64,000 nt of DNA from positions 1 through 64,000 of the forward strand of contig NZ_JAATOW010000017.1 of NCBI RefSeq assembly GCF_011806405.1, read 5' to 3'. Positions within the stretch are counted from its first letter, which is position 1. Every line of letters starts with the position of its first letter. Shown in pieces: positions 1 to 11,008 of this stretch. The notes beneath the pieces were generated by a model. It had not been told where the DNA came from. It made no database searches and saw only the letters and a program-made list of their open reading frames with translations. The DNA is from Pseudooceanicola sp. HF7. Lineage in GTDB: Bacteria > Pseudomonadota > Alphaproteobacteria > Rhodobacterales > Rhodobacteraceae. Position numbers and translations under genes: made by a program.

Positions 1-308
1 GGCGCAAGGGTGTGAAAGTGGGCGAGGATGATCAGGGCAATGTCTTCTATCAGACCGCTGACGGCAAACGCCGCTGGGTGATGTTCAGCGGTGAAGTCGA
101 AGCAAGCCGCATCAGCCCCGATTGGCATGGCTGGCTGCACCATACCTTCGACGAGTCTCCGGCGGATCGCCCGCTGGTGCACAAGACCTGGGAAAAGCCG
201 CACCTTGAGAACCTGACAGGGACCGCGCTGGCCTATGCGCCTCCGGGATCGATCCGGCGGCCCGAACCGGCCCCCCGCGACGATTACGAGGCCTGGAGCC
301 CGGAATAA
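1..308 (+). CDS. NDUFA12-family NADH:ubiquinone oxidoreductase subunit, 5' partial
   Basis: The reading frame is open from the left edge to the TAA at 306-308, so the N-terminus lies outside the window. The visible part begins [18 protein letters not shown], the conserved start of the NDUFA12 (17.2 kDa) family. It continues with the aromatic-rich W-x-G-W-L-H-H segment and a proline-rich tail. In mitochondria and alphaproteobacteria this is a small accessory subunit of respiratory complex I at the inner membrane. The GTG at 12 is internal, because homology continues upstream of it. The following mlaD / DUF2155 / aat / accC neighbourhood is a common alphaproteobacterial arrangement. Confidence 0.88.
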   Translation, partial: RKGVKVGEDDQGNVFYQTADGKRRWVMFSGEVEASRISPDWHGWLHHTFDESPADRPLVHKTWEKPHLENLTGTALAYAPPGSIRRPEPAPRDDYEAWSPE

Positions 309-429
309 GACCGGCCCGGAAAAAGCCCAGATCGGAATAAGCTTGGCGCCAGGGGCAGGGTAAGGCCCGACCCAGGGTGCTGTTGCCGCAGGGCGAAGAC
401 CACGGCGTGACCAGAACGGGAACCAAGAC

Positions 430-876
430 ATGGCACAGAACAAGACTGAAGTAATCGTCGGCGCCGGAGTCCTGGCCGTGGCGGTGGGCTTCGTGATCTA
501 TGCCGGCCAGCTTACCGGGCTGAGCGGATCGCGCGGCTATCCGCTGTCCGCCTCCTTCCGCTCTGTCGAAGGTATCAACGTGGGCACGGATGTGCGCCTT
601 GCCGGCGTGAAGGTCGGCAGCGTCACGGGCATCGACCTGGACGCAGAGACCTTCCGCGCACAGACGAAATTCACCGTGCAGGAGGGCGTCGTCGTGCCCG
701 ATGACAGCCAGGTCGTGATCTCTTCCGAAGGGCTGCTGGGCGGCAATTTCGTGGAAATCCTGCCGGGCGGATCGACCTTCAACTACGAGGCCGGCGAAGA
801 GGTCATGGATACCCAGGGCTCTGTCAGCCTGATCTCTCTGCTGCTGAAGTTCGTTGCGGGAGGCGGCTCAGAATGA
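430..876 (+). CDS. mlaD: Outer membrane lipid asymmetry maintenance protein MlaD
   Basis: This 148-aa protein has one N-terminal membrane anchor (about residues 8-27, rich in V, A and G) followed by an MCE domain (about 38-115) with the typical stretch SFRSVEGINVGTDVRLAGVK. MlaD forms the periplasmic hexameric ring of the MlaFEDB complex, which moves phospholipids between the inner and outer membranes. The length and single MCE domain fit MlaD rather than a multi-MCE PqiB/YebT protein. mlaE and mlaF are not adjacent. Its TGA overlaps the ATG of the next gene (ATGA), so the two are probably translationally coupled. Confidence 0.92.
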   Translation: MAQNKTEVIVGAGVLAVAVGFVIYAGQLTGLSGSRGYPLSASFRSVEGINVGTDVRLAGVKVGSVTGIDLDAETFRAQTKFTVQEGVVVPDDSQVVISSEGLLGGNFVEILPGGSTFNYEAGEEVMDTQGSVSLISLLLKFVAGGGSE

Positions 877-1316
877 GCCTGCGGCGTGTCATGGGTGTGG
901 CGGGCACGCTGTGCCTGCTGGCGGGCGGTGTTGCGGCACAAGAGGCCGCGGACCCGGGGACGGGCGCGATCCTGCGCGGGCTGGACCGTATCGATGCGAC
1001 GACCTCTGATATCCGGCTGAGCAACGGCCAGTCGACCAAGTTCGGCGACCTGGACATCACGCTCAAGGAATGCCGCTACCCGGCGGGGAACCCGTCCGGC
1101 GATGCCTTTGCCTATCTGTCGATCCGGCAGAAGGGGCAGGATCTCTTCGACGGCTGGATGATCGCCTCTTCCCCTGCGCTGAACGCGCTGGACCACTTCC
1201 GCTACGATATCTGGGCGCTGCGCTGCACGCTGCCCGGCAACGTGGAGGATCCGGCCCAGCAAGAGGCAGAGCCGCCCGCGCCCGTGGAGCGGGATGAGGA
1301 TGCGCCCGTCGACTGA
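873..1316 (+). CDS. DUF2155 domain-containing secreted protein
   Basis: This 147-aa protein has a signal peptide (about residues 1-22, ending VAAQ). The mature part carries the DUF2155 core: the segment TTSDIRLSNGQSTKFGDLDI and two cysteines (in KECRYPAG and LRCTLPG) that could form a disulfide in the periplasm. An acidic, proline-rich tail follows. The function is unknown. In alphaproteobacteria the family sits beside mlaD and aat, as here, and the ATGA overlap with mlaD suggests co-expression, hinting at an envelope role. Confidence 0.85.
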   Translation: MSLRRVMGVAGTLCLLAGGVAAQEAADPGTGAILRGLDRIDATTSDIRLSNGQSTKFGDLDITLKECRYPAGNPSGDAFAYLSIRQKGQDLFDGWMIASSPALNALDHFRYDIWALRCTLPGNVEDPAQQEAEPPAPVERDEDAPVD

Positions 1317-1354
1317 CCTGACGTGAAGACATCGGGGCAGGGCGCGCTGGCGCC

Positions 1355-2011
1355 CTAGCCCTGCAAGGCCCGGTGACGGGCCAGCAGACCCTCTACATCC
1401 TGATCGATCTCTGCGGCGAAATCCGCGTAGCCCATCAGCGCTTCGGCCAGCTGGGCATGGTAATCCGCGCGCGTAATCTCCTCGGCCCCGAGGGAGGCCA
1501 GGTGTTCGGTCAGGAACTGGGTGTCGAACAGGGTGAAGCCCGCCAGCCGCAGGCGATCCACCAGCCAGGCCAGCGCGATCTTGGAGGCATCCTTGCGGCG
1601 CGAGAACATGCTTTCCCCGAAGAAGGCCCGCCCCAGGGTCACGCCGTAGACGCCCCCGATCAGGGTACCGTCCAGCGCGCGCACCTCAAGCGAATGGGCA
1701 TGGCCCCGCTGGAAAAGCGCGTCGTAAAGTCCGGCAATCTCTTCATTGATCCAGGTCTCAGGCCGGTCGGCACAGCCTTCGATGACGCCCATGAAGTCCT
1801 GGTCGGTGGTGACCCTGTAATCCGGGCGGCGCAGGCGGCGGGCCAGCGAGCGCGAGATGTGGAAGCGATCAAGGGGAAAGACCCCGCGGCGGCGCGGATC
1901 GACCCAGAAAAGCTCTGGATCGTCGCGGCTTTCGGCCATGGGGAAGATGCCGGACATATAGGCCTGGAGAAGGAGTTCCGGCGTGATGCCGTCTTCGTCC
2001 TGGTCCCTCAT
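1355..2011 (-). CDS. aat: Leucyl/phenylalanyl-tRNA--protein transferase
   Basis: Aat transfers Leu or Phe from aminoacyl-tRNA to the N-terminal Arg or Lys of proteins, marking them for ClpAP degradation (N-end rule). The 218-aa product begins MRDQDEDGITPELLLQAYMS and contains the family hallmarks SGIFPMAE, WVDPRRRGVFPL and GGVYGVTLGRAFFGESMF. An upstream in-frame start at 2077 would add 22 residues unlike the family, so the ATG at 2011 is preferred. It lies 76 bp downstream of accC on the same strand and is probably transcribed with accBC. Confidence 0.93.
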   Translation of the reverse strand: MRDQDEDGITPELLLQAYMSGIFPMAESRDDPELFWVDPRRRGVFPLDRFHISRSLARRLRRPDYRVTTDQDFMGVIEGCADRPETWINEEIAGLYDALFQRGHAHSLEVRALDGTLIGGVYGVTLGRAFFGESMFSRRKDASKIALAWLVDRLRLAGFTLFDTQFLTEHLASLGAEEITRADYHAQLAEALMGYADFAAEIDQDVEGLLARHRALQG

Positions 2012-2087
2012 GCGGCCGGCTCCGCAGTGGGCTGGATGCGGGCAGGGGCCTTGGCGCCCGCCCGCATTCGGATCCATTGCAGGAAGA

Positions 2088-3437
2088 TCAGCTTGGGAAC
2101 GTCCGTTCGAGCCATTTTTCCAGCCAGTGAATGTTGTAGTTCCCCGACTGGATATCGGGATCCCGCAGCAGCATGTCGAAGAGCGGCACGGTGTTTTCCA
2201 CGCCGTCCACGATCAGCTCACCCAGGGCCCGGTGCAGCCGCGCCAGCGCCTCTGGCCGGTCGCGGCCATGGACGATGAGCTTGCCGATCAGGCTGTCGTA
2301 GTAGGGCGGGATCTTGTAGCCGTCATAGAGCGCCGAATCCATCCGCACACCCAGCCCGCCGGGGGCGTGGTAGGCGGTGATCGTGCCGGGACGGGGGGCG
2401 AAGCCCGGCACCGTCTCTGCGTTGATCCGCACTTCGATGGCGTGACCGTTGATCGTCAGGTCATCCTGGGTGAAGGACAGCGGCAGGCCTTCGGCCACGC
2501 GGATCTGTTCCCGAACCAGGTCGACGCCGAAGATCGCTTCGGTCACCGGGTGTTCCACCTGCAGGCGGGTGTTCATCTCGATGAAGTAGAACTCGCCGTT
2601 TTCATAGAGGAACTCGATCGTGCCGGCACCGGCATAGCCGATCTTGGCCACCGCGTCGGCGCAGGTCTTGCCGATGGCGGCGCGTTCTTCCGCGGTGATG
2701 GTGGGGCCGGGGGCCTCTTCCAGCACCTTCTGGTGGCGCCGCTGCAGGGAACAGTCGCGTTCACCCAGGTGCACCGCGTTGCCCTTGCCATCGCCGAAGA
2801 CCTGGATCTCGATGTGGCGCGGCGTGGTCAGGTATTTCTCGATGTAGACTTCATCGTTGCCGAAGGCGGCCTTGCCCTCGGACCGGGCGGTGTGGAAGGC
2901 GCGCTCCATCTCGGCGGCATTGTTCGCCACTTTCATGCCGCGCCCGCCGCCGCCGGCGGTGGCCTTGATGATCACCGGGTAGCCGATCTCTTCGCCGATC
3001 CGCTGTGCGGAGGCCAGGTCGGGCACGCCACCATCGGAGCCGGGCACGCAGGGCACGCCAAGTGCCTTCATCGTGTCCTTGGCCGTGATCTTGTCGCCCA
3101 TGATCCGGATGTGTTCGGCGCGCGGGCCGATGAAGGTCAGGGCGTGATCTTCGACGATCTGCACGAAGGTCGCGTTTTCCGAAAGGAAGCCGTAGCCGGG
3201 GTGGATCGCCTGCGCACCGGTCACTTCGGCCGCGGCCATGATGGCCGGGATGGACAGGTAGCTTTCGGTGCCCGAGGGCGGCCCGATGCAGACGCTTTCA
3301 TCGGCCATGCGGACATGCATCGCGTCGCTGTCGGCGGTGGAGTGCACCGCGACGGACTTGATGCCCATCTCGCGCGCGGCGCGGATCACACGCAGGGCGA
3401 TCTCGCCCCGGTTGGCGATCAGGATCTTGTCGAACAT
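2088..3437 (-). CDS. accC: Acetyl-CoA carboxylase biotin carboxylase subunit
   Basis: This 449-aa protein is full length for AccC, which carboxylates the biotin on AccB using ATP and bicarbonate, the first step of fatty-acid synthesis. Visible motifs are the N-terminal [17 protein letters not shown], the glycine-rich ATP loop [12 protein letters not shown], the segment [17 protein letters not shown], and the active-site segment [16 protein letters not shown]. It starts 7 bp after accB, with a GAGG ribosome-binding site overlapping the accB end. Propionyl-CoA carboxylase alpha chains are longer and carry a fused biotinyl domain, which is absent here. Confidence 0.97.
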   Translation of the reverse strand: MFDKILIANRGEIALRVIRAAREMGIKSVAVHSTADSDAMHVRMADESVCIGPPSGTESYLSIPAIMAAAEVTGAQAIHPGYGFLSENATFVQIVEDHALTFIGPRAEHIRIMGDKITAKDTMKALGVPCVPGSDGGVPDLASAQRIGEEIGYPVIIKATAGGGGRGMKVANNAAEMERAFHTARSEGKAAFGNDEVYIEKYLTTPRHIEIQVFGDGKGNAVHLGERDCSLQRRHQKVLEEAPGPTITAEERAAIGKTCADAVAKIGYAGAGTIEFLYENGEFYFIEMNTRLQVEHPVTEAIFGVDLVREQIRVAEGLPLSFTQDDLTINGHAIEVRINAETVPGFAPRPGTITAYHAPGGLGVRMDSALYDGYKIPPYYDSLIGKLIVHGRDRPEALARLHRALGELIVDGVENTVPLFDMLLRDPDIQSGNYNIHWLEKWLERTFPS

Positions 3438-3444
3438 ATGCGCC

Positions 3445-3945
3445 TCACTCGATGATCATAAGGGGAGAGCCGTATTCAACGGCGGCCTTGTCCTCGACCA
3501 GGATGCGCTTGACGGTCCCGGCCTTGGGGGCGGGGATGTGGTTCATGGTTTTCATCGCTTCGATGATCAGCAGCGTATCGCCTTCAGAGACGGTATCGCC
3601 GACCTTGACGAAGGACGGGGCGCTCGGTTCGGGCTGCAGGTAGACCGTGCCGACCATCGGGCAGGTGACTGCACCGGGGTGGTCCGCGGGATCTTCGCTG
3701 GCCGCAACGGCGGCGGGCGCTGCTGCTGCAGGCGCGGGGGCCGCAGCGGGGGCGGCCGGGGCCGGTGCCGGGGCGGGAACCGCGACATTCGCGGTGATTT
3801 CCGCCTTGCGGCTGACTCGGACGCTCAGTTGGTCGTCCTTGCCGTAATCGCGCTTTACTTCAAGTTCCGTCAGATCATTCTCGCGCAGGAGTTCCGCCAG
3901 AGCCTTGATAAAGGTCACGTCTGCGTCATGCGTCTTGTCGCTCAT
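3445..3945 (-). CDS. accB: Acetyl-CoA carboxylase biotin carboxyl carrier protein
   Basis: This 166-aa biotin carrier has an N-terminal helical region (1-50), a long Ala/Pro linker (about 55-82) and a C-terminal biotinyl domain. The biotinylation motif is EAMKTMN with the acceptor Lys132. The protein shuttles carboxybiotin between AccC and the carboxyltransferase. accB comes first in the accB-accC(-aat) operon. No aroQ gene is found immediately upstream, although it often sits there in other bacteria. Confidence 0.96.
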   Translation of the reverse strand: MSDKTHDADVTFIKALAELLRENDLTELEVKRDYGKDDQLSVRVSRKAEITANVAVPAPAPAPAAPAAAPAPAAAAPAAVAASEDPADHPGAVTCPMVGTVYLQPEPSAPSFVKVGDTVSEGDTLLIIEAMKTMNHIPAPKAGTVKRILVEDKAAVEYGSPLMIIE

Positions 3946-4126
3946 TACACCCTCGATCGGATATCAAAGCCCCTCTGTATCGGGGGCCTATCGTGTGATT
4001 GCACCGCTTATAGAGAAAGCCTGTGCCAGAGGAAAGCGGTGCTTGTCCATGGCAACCGGCAATTCGGGAGCCGAAAGGCAAGGCCCGGCCGGCAGGCTTC
4101 GCGCCGCCCCTGGGCAGGATACGGAA

Positions 4127-4154
4127 AGGGCCGCTCCCGCTGGGGAACGGCCCT
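4127..4154 (-). terminator. Stem-loop downstream of PRC-barrel gene
   Basis: Arms AGGGCCG (4127-4133) and CGGCCCT (4148-4154) form a GC-rich hairpin. On the minus strand it is followed by a short T-run, so it could end the transcript of the PRC-barrel gene. The remaining sequence between accB and 4195 shows no gene. Confidence 0.45.
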
Positions 4155-4195
4155 GATCGTTCAGCTGTCCGAGGGAACGGACGGCCCTGCCGGGG

Positions 4196-4879
4196 TTACG
4201 AACGGCCCAGCATCACCGGTTCGTCCTGGCTGATTTCTTCGCCCATCTCGGGGTCGAATTCTGCCATGCCTTCAAGCTCTGCCTTGGAATAGGCTTTTGC
4301 CTGCAGTTCTTCGCCGGACCATTGCAGATCACCCAGGGGCATGGCGACGTCATGTTCGCCCAGACCCAGGAAGCCGCCCACGCCGACGATGGCCATTTCC
4401 TTGCCATCGACCAGGACAACGTTGTCCACTTCGCCGATGGTTTCGCCGTCACTGGATTTCACATCCGTGCCGATCAGCGAACCGGCGGTGATGGTGGAGG
4501 GGATCGAGGACCCCTCGGCTGCCATCTCGTTGGTTTCTTCGACGGCTTCGTCGGTCACCTCGTCAGTTGCCTGAGCGGTGTCCTGGGCGCTGTCTTCGGC
4601 CCATTCCTCTGCGGAGGCGGCGGTGTCGGCGATGAAGTCGCCGGTGGCCTTGGCGCCATTCTCGATGGCTTCGCCGGTGCGGTCAGCGGCATCGGCCAGG
4701 TCATCGCCCAGGGTGGAGTTCACTTCCGTGTCCGCCTGCGCGTTCACCTCTGCGTCGGATTGCGTCGTCTGCACGTTGGTGGTCAGGTCGGTATCGGTGC
4801 TGGCCTCTTGCGCCAGAACCGGCGTTGCGGCGAGGGCGATTGCGGCGACACCGGACATCAGGCTTTTCTTGAAGGTCAT
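4196..4879 (-). CDS. PRC-barrel domain-containing exported protein
   Basis: This 227-aa protein has a clear signal peptide (about 1-23, MTFKKSLMSGVAAIALAATP then VLAQ). A low-complexity acidic, Ala/Thr/Asp-rich middle (about 25-120) follows. The C-terminal PRC-barrel-like domain (about 130-205) contains LIGTDVKSSDGETIGEVDNV and VLVDGKEMAIVGVGGFLGLG. PRC barrels are small beta domains used for protein or RNA contacts. Exported versions of this composition are common and uncharacterised in Rhodobacterales. It is probably monocistronic, and the role is unknown. Confidence 0.75.
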   Translation of the reverse strand: MTFKKSLMSGVAAIALAATPVLAQEASTDTDLTTNVQTTQSDAEVNAQADTEVNSTLGDDLADAADRTGEAIENGAKATGDFIADTAASAEEWAEDSAQDTAQATDEVTDEAVEETNEMAAEGSSIPSTITAGSLIGTDVKSSDGETIGEVDNVVLVDGKEMAIVGVGGFLGLGEHDVAMPLGDLQWSGEELQAKAYSKAELEGMAEFDPEMGEEISQDEPVMLGRS

Positions 4880-4957
4880 GTCGATCTCCTATTCTCTGTT
4901 CTGACCAACCAACACCGCATGGCAGCCACAAGTTCCAAGCCGATCTTGGGACAAGCG

Positions 4958-4990
4958 AAAAACCCCGGTGCCTTGGCGCCCGGGGTTCTT
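4958..4990 (-). terminator. Rho-independent terminator of acs
   Basis: Read on the minus strand, the stem ACCCCGGGCGCC / GGCACCGGGGT is followed by TTTTT. It lies just downstream of the acs stop codon at 5014 and upstream of the PRC-barrel gene. Confidence 0.8.
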
Positions 4991-5013
4991 CAGATCATCG
5001 ATATGACAGGGGC

Positions 5014-6966
<1,953 letters not shown>

Positions 6967-7079
6967 GGCGGGTTCCTCCCCAATTCTCTTTACCATGAGT
7001 TACATAAGGCCGGCAGGCAGGCAGCTGCAACCGACCCTGCAGAGAATGGGCCGGAATTAACTGCTCCGGCCCGGCTGGC

Positions 7080-7835
7080 TCAGATCGCCAGGTACTCTGC
7101 CCTCAGTTCCTCATTACCCAGCACTTCCGCGGCCGCGCCGTCAAAGACGATGGAGCCGGTGTCCAGGATCACGGCCCGGTCGGCCAGTTCCAGCGCCCGC
7201 ACCGCGTTCTGTTCGACGAGGATCGTGGTGATCCCCTGTTCCTTGATGATGCGCAGGGTCTTTTCGATCTCGTCCACGATCACCGGGGCCAGCCCTTCGT
7301 AGGGCTCATCCAGTAGGAGCACCTTGATGTCGCGTGCCAGGGCGCGGGCAATGGCCAGCATCTGCTGTTCGCCGCCCGACAGCGTCACGCCCTCCTGCTT
7401 GCGCCGCTCGCCCAGGCGCGGGAAAAGCTCGTAAAGGCGGTCCAGGGACCAGCCGACGGGTGGGGCGATCTGGGCCAGCTGCAGGTTCTCTTCCACGGTG
7501 AGCCCGGGGATGATGGAGCGATCTTCCGGCACCAGGCCGATCCCGGCCTGCGAGGCCTGATAAGAGGACATCGTGTGCAGCGGCTGGTGATCCAGCCAGA
7601 TCTCTCCATGGGTGACCTGGGGCGAATTCATCCGCGCGATGGAACGCAGGGTCGAGGTCTTGCCCGCCCCGTTGCGCCCCAGCAGCGCCAGGATCTCGCC
7701 CTCGTGGACGTTGAAGCTGATGTTCTGGACGATGTAGCTTTCGCCGTAATAGCTTTCCATGTTCCAGACGGACAGGAAGGCCGGGGCGGTTTCGGCGTAG
7801 TTCTTGCCCTTGGAAAAGTCGGGTTTGACGTTCAT
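7080..7835 (-). CDS. livF: Branched-chain-type ABC transporter ATP-binding protein (LivF)
   Basis: This 251-aa HAAT-family ATPase has Walker A GRNGAGKTS, signature LSGGEQQMLAIARAL, Walker B VLLLDEPYEGLAP and a switch His replaced by the usual Q in ILVEQN. It pairs with LivG to power uptake through LivH/LivM. The N-terminus carries about 20 extra residues (MNVKPDFSKGKNYAETAP) ahead of the ABC fold, typical of the subgroup located next to acs. It starts 12 bp after livG, so it is part of the five-gene operon. Homologues near acs may carry substrates other than Leu/Ile/Val; the substrate here is unknown. Confidence 0.93.
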   Translation of the reverse strand: MNVKPDFSKGKNYAETAPAFLSVWNMESYYGESYIVQNISFNVHEGEILALLGRNGAGKTSTLRSIARMNSPQVTHGEIWLDHQPLHTMSSYQASQAGIGLVPEDRSIIPGLTVEENLQLAQIAPPVGWSLDRLYELFPRLGERRKQEGVTLSGGEQQMLAIARALARDIKVLLLDEPYEGLAPVIVDEIEKTLRIIKEQGITTILVEQNAVRALELADRAVILDTGSIVFDGAAAEVLGNEELRAEYLAI

Positions 7836-7847
7836 CTGATCTGTCCT

Positions 7848-8612
7848 TTATGCCGCCGCCGCGCTTTCGCCCAGGTAGGCTTCGCGCACTTTGGGGTGGC
7901 CCTTGATCTTGTCCGGCGTGTCCTCGACCAGGGGCGTGCCCTGGGCCAGCACCGTGATCCGGTCGGCAAGGCTGAACACCACGTGCATGTCATGTTCGAT
8001 GATGGCGATGGTGATGTCGCGCTCTTCCTTGATCTGCTTGAGCAGGTCGATGGTGTTGTTGGTATCGGCCCGGGCCATGCCGGCGGTGGGTTCGTCCAGC
8101 AGCAGCAGGCGCGGTTCCTGCGCCAGGCACATGCCGATCTCAAGCCGCCGCTTGTCCCCCCGCGACATGGAGGCCGAATGCATGTGCCGCTTTTCCAGCA
8201 TGTTCATGTCCTTCAGCATGGCTTCTGCCTTGTCGCGGATCTCTCCTTCGGAGGTGACGGCCTTGATCCCGTTCAGCTTGAAAGACCCATCCCGGCGCGC
8301 GAAGCAGGGGATCATCATGTTTTCCATCACGGTGAGATCTCCGAAGATCTCCGGGGTCTGGAAGACCCGGGAAATCCCCATCTGGTTGATCTCGTAGGGG
8401 GTGCGGCCCAGCACCGACTGGCCGTCGAACATGACGCTGCCGGTGTCCGGGATCAGCTTGCCCACCAGGCAGTTCAGCAGGGTGGACTTGCCCGCGCCGT
8501 TCGGCCCGATGATCGCGTGGACGGAGTTTTCCGCCACAGAGAGGTTCACATCCCCAAGGGCTTGCAGGCCCCCGAACCGCTTGCCGACGTTCTTGACTTC
8601 GAGAATACCCAT
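7848..8612 (-). CDS. livG: Branched-chain-type ABC transporter ATP-binding protein (LivG)
   Basis: This 254-aa ABC ATPase has Walker A GPNGAGKSTLLN, a divergent signature MSRGDKRRLEIGMCL (the usual LSGGQ is replaced, as in many LivG proteins), Walker B LLLLDEPTAGMA and the switch histidine in IIEHDMHVV. The C-terminal helical extension (VLAQGTPLVEDTPDKIKGHP) is characteristic of LivG. It begins 9 bp after livM and continues into livF. Confidence 0.93.
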   Translation of the reverse strand: MGILEVKNVGKRFGGLQALGDVNLSVAENSVHAIIGPNGAGKSTLLNCLVGKLIPDTGSVMFDGQSVLGRTPYEINQMGISRVFQTPEIFGDLTVMENMMIPCFARRDGSFKLNGIKAVTSEGEIRDKAEAMLKDMNMLEKRHMHSASMSRGDKRRLEIGMCLAQEPRLLLLDEPTAGMARADTNNTIDLLKQIKEERDITIAIIEHDMHVVFSLADRITVLAQGTPLVEDTPDKIKGHPKVREAYLGESAAAA

Positions 8613-8621
8613 TACGGCCTC

Positions 8622-9818
8622 CTATTCGGCAGGGGTGGATTGCGTGGCCTTCTTGCTTTCGCCCCGGCGGCGCACAAGCCGTCCGATGCGCTGGCCGCCT
8701 TCGACAAGGCCGCCGGGCAGGAAGGTGACGACCAGCATGAAGAGCAGGCCAAGGGTCAGGTGCCAGCCGGAGCCGACGAAGTGCTCTGCCACCCAGACCA
8801 GCGGGGTTTCGATCCCGTCGGGCAGGGCGTGGAACCACTGGTGCAGCACGTTCTCGTTGATCTTGGAGAAGATGTTCTCGAAGTACTTGATGAAGCCCGC
8901 GCCCAGGACCGGGCCGATCAGCGTGCCCGCACCACCCAGGATGGTCATCAGCACGACCTCACCCGAGGCGGTCCACTGCATCCGCTCGGCCCCGGCCAGC
9001 GGGTCCATGGAGGCCATCAGGCCACCGGCCAGCCCGGCATACATGCCGGAGATCACGAAGGCGGCCAGGGTATAGGGGCGGGTGTTCAGCCCGGTGTAGT
9101 TCAGTCGCGTCTGGTTCGACTTCACCGCCCGCAGCATCAGCCCGAAGGGCGAGCGGAAGATGCGGATGGAGATATAGAAGGCGATCATCATGATCAGCGC
9201 GCAGAGGTAGTATCCGGCGTTGAACTGGAAGCTCCAGCCGCCCAGGTTCAGCGTTTCCGTCGCGCGCATCTCGAGCCCGAAGAAGTTGGTGACCGGGATG
9301 CCACCGGAGGAGGTGGCGGTCTCGCCCAGCACGCGGGGGTCTTCCAGCGTCAGCTGCAGGCCGGTTTCGCCGTTGGTGATGGGCGTCAGGACCGAATAGG
9401 CCAGGTTGAAGCTCATCTGCGCGAAGGCCAGCGTCAGGATGGAGAAGTAGATGCCGGAGCGGCGCAGGGAGATGAAGCCGATCAGCATTGCAAAGAGGCC
9501 GGAGATGATGACCGCCAGGATGATCGCCGGGATGACATTCATGCTGAGCAGCTTGAACATCCAGACGGCAGAGTAGGAGCCGACCCCCAGGAAGGCCGCA
9601 TGGCCAAAGGACAGGTAGCCGGTCAGGCCGAACAGGATGTTGAAGCCGATGGCGAAGATCCCGAAGATCACGAAGCGCTGCATCAGGTCCGGATAGCCCG
9701 CGTTGAACTGCGCCATGGCGCTGTCGGCGGGGAAGGGGTTCAGGATGAAGGGTGCGAAGATCACCAGGGCGGCGACGACACCCAGAAGGGTCAGGTCTTT
9801 CTTTTTCAGTCCCAGCAT
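8622..9818 (-). CDS. livM: Branched-chain-type ABC transporter permease (LivM)
   Basis: This 398-aa inner-membrane permease has about nine hydrophobic helices and the conserved [20 protein letters not shown] segment of LivM. The loop [17 protein letters not shown] is the cytoplasmic coupling region that contacts LivG/LivF. It starts 3 bp after the livH stop, so it is tightly coupled. An unusually long periplasmic loop (about residues 130-170) sits between the central helices, as in homologues adjacent to acs. Confidence 0.93.
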   Translation of the reverse strand: MLGLKKKDLTLLGVVAALVIFAPFILNPFPADSAMAQFNAGYPDLMQRFVIFGIFAIGFNILFGLTGYLSFGHAAFLGVGSYSAVWMFKLLSMNVIPAIILAVIISGLFAMLIGFISLRRSGIYFSILTLAFAQMSFNLAYSVLTPITNGETGLQLTLEDPRVLGETATSSGGIPVTNFFGLEMRATETLNLGGWSFQFNAGYYLCALIMMIAFYISIRIFRSPFGLMLRAVKSNQTRLNYTGLNTRPYTLAAFVISGMYAGLAGGLMASMDPLAGAERMQWTASGEVVLMTILGGAGTLIGPVLGAGFIKYFENIFSKINENVLHQWFHALPDGIETPLVWVAEHFVGSGWHLTLGLLFMLVVTFLPGGLVEGGQRIGRLVRRRGESKKATQSTPAE

Positions 9819-9821
9819 GGA

Positions 9822-10853
9822 TCAGTCCTCCATCACGCCTTTGCGACCCATCAGCCCTCTTGGACGCGCGAGCAGGATGAAGATCGCGGCAAGGTAGATG
9901 ATGATCTGGTCGATCCCCGGAATGAGGGATTTGATTTCGTTCATGGATGCGAAGCTTTCCAGGATCCCCAGCAGGAAGCCGGCCAGCACCGCCCCGGGCA
10001 GGGAGCCCATGCCGCCGACGACGACCACCACGAAGCTCAGGACCAGGAAGTCCATGCCCATGTGGTAGTTGGGCGAATTGATGGGCGCGTACATGACCCC
10101 GGCCATGCCGGCGACGACGGCCGCTAGGGCGAACATGATGGTGAAGCGCTTGTCGATGTTGATGCCCAGCAGGCCCACGGTTTCGCGGTCCGCCATGCCG
10201 GCGCGCACGACCATGCCGAAGGTGGTGAACTGCAGGAAGGCGAAGACACCGCCGATGACCAGGGCGGCGAAGGCAAAGTACACCAGGCGCCAGTAGGGGT
10301 AGATGATCACGTTCGGATCCATACCCAGCATCGCGCCGAAGTCGAAGGAGCCGCGGAAGACATCCGGGGCCGGCGTGGCGATCTGGTTGGCGCCGAAGTA
10401 GTGCTTGATCAGCTCCTGCAGCACGATGGCCAGGCCGAAGGTGACCAGGATCTGGTCCGCATGGGGGCGGCGGTAGAAATGCTTGATCAGCCCGCGCTCC
10501 ATGATGAAGCCCACGGCCAGCATGATCGGAATGCAGAACAGGATCGACAGGGGGACGGACCAGTCGATGATCGACGCCCCCACTTCGGGGCCGAACCAGC
10601 CTTCGACATAGGGGGTCTTGACCACCATGGGGTTGCCAAGGAAATCGGTGCGCGATGGATCCACCGTCTCGAAGGAGAGGTTGAGGATCTTGTTGAGCGT
10701 GACGGCGCAGAAGGCGCCGATCATGAAGAGCGCGCCGTGGGCGAAGTTCACGACGCCGAGCGTGCCGAAGATCAACGTCAGGCCAAGCGCGATCAGCGCA
10801 TAGGCGCTGCCCTTGTCCAGCCCGTTGAGAATTTGAAGGATGATTGCGTCCAT
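9822..10853 (-). CDS. livH: Branched-chain-type ABC transporter permease (LivH)
   Basis: This 343-aa permease has the LivH signature LTLIFGTLGVVNFAHGALFM near the N-terminus and the coupling region FGMVVRAGMADRETVGLLG. A GTG at 10862 could add three residues, but the ATG at 10853 has a better placed purine-rich ribosome-binding site and matches family starts (MDAIILQILNGLDKGSAYAL). It forms the channel with LivM. It is separated by 146 bp from the binding-protein gene upstream; that gap contains no gene. Confidence 0.92.
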   Translation of the reverse strand: MDAIILQILNGLDKGSAYALIALGLTLIFGTLGVVNFAHGALFMIGAFCAVTLNKILNLSFETVDPSRTDFLGNPMVVKTPYVEGWFGPEVGASIIDWSVPLSILFCIPIMLAVGFIMERGLIKHFYRRPHADQILVTFGLAIVLQELIKHYFGANQIATPAPDVFRGSFDFGAMLGMDPNVIIYPYWRLVYFAFAALVIGGVFAFLQFTTFGMVVRAGMADRETVGLLGINIDKRFTIMFALAAVVAGMAGVMYAPINSPNYHMGMDFLVLSFVVVVVGGMGSLPGAVLAGFLLGILESFASMNEIKSLIPGIDQIIIYLAAIFILLARPRGLMGRKGVMED

Positions 10854-11008
10854 TGTCCCCACCTGGGTTCACGTGTGGAAGGGGTGCCTGCCTGGGGCCC
10901 GGCAAGGCTCCGCAGGTCCGGGGAAACCCCGGTCAGGTCCGGTCGGATTGTCCGGGGCGAAGTCGGTGTGCCGCGCGGGGAAGGCCCCCGCGCGACCCGC
11001 CGTGCCGA

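Noticed and set aside
7575-10127. Very long open frames antisense to the liv genes (and similar ones opposite accC, acs, the sugar-binding protein, hom and aldehyde dehydrogenase genes)
   Set aside because: They are antisense shadows created by high GC at third positions; translations are Gly/Ala/Arg/His-rich with no domain, while the opposite strand encodes clear known proteins.
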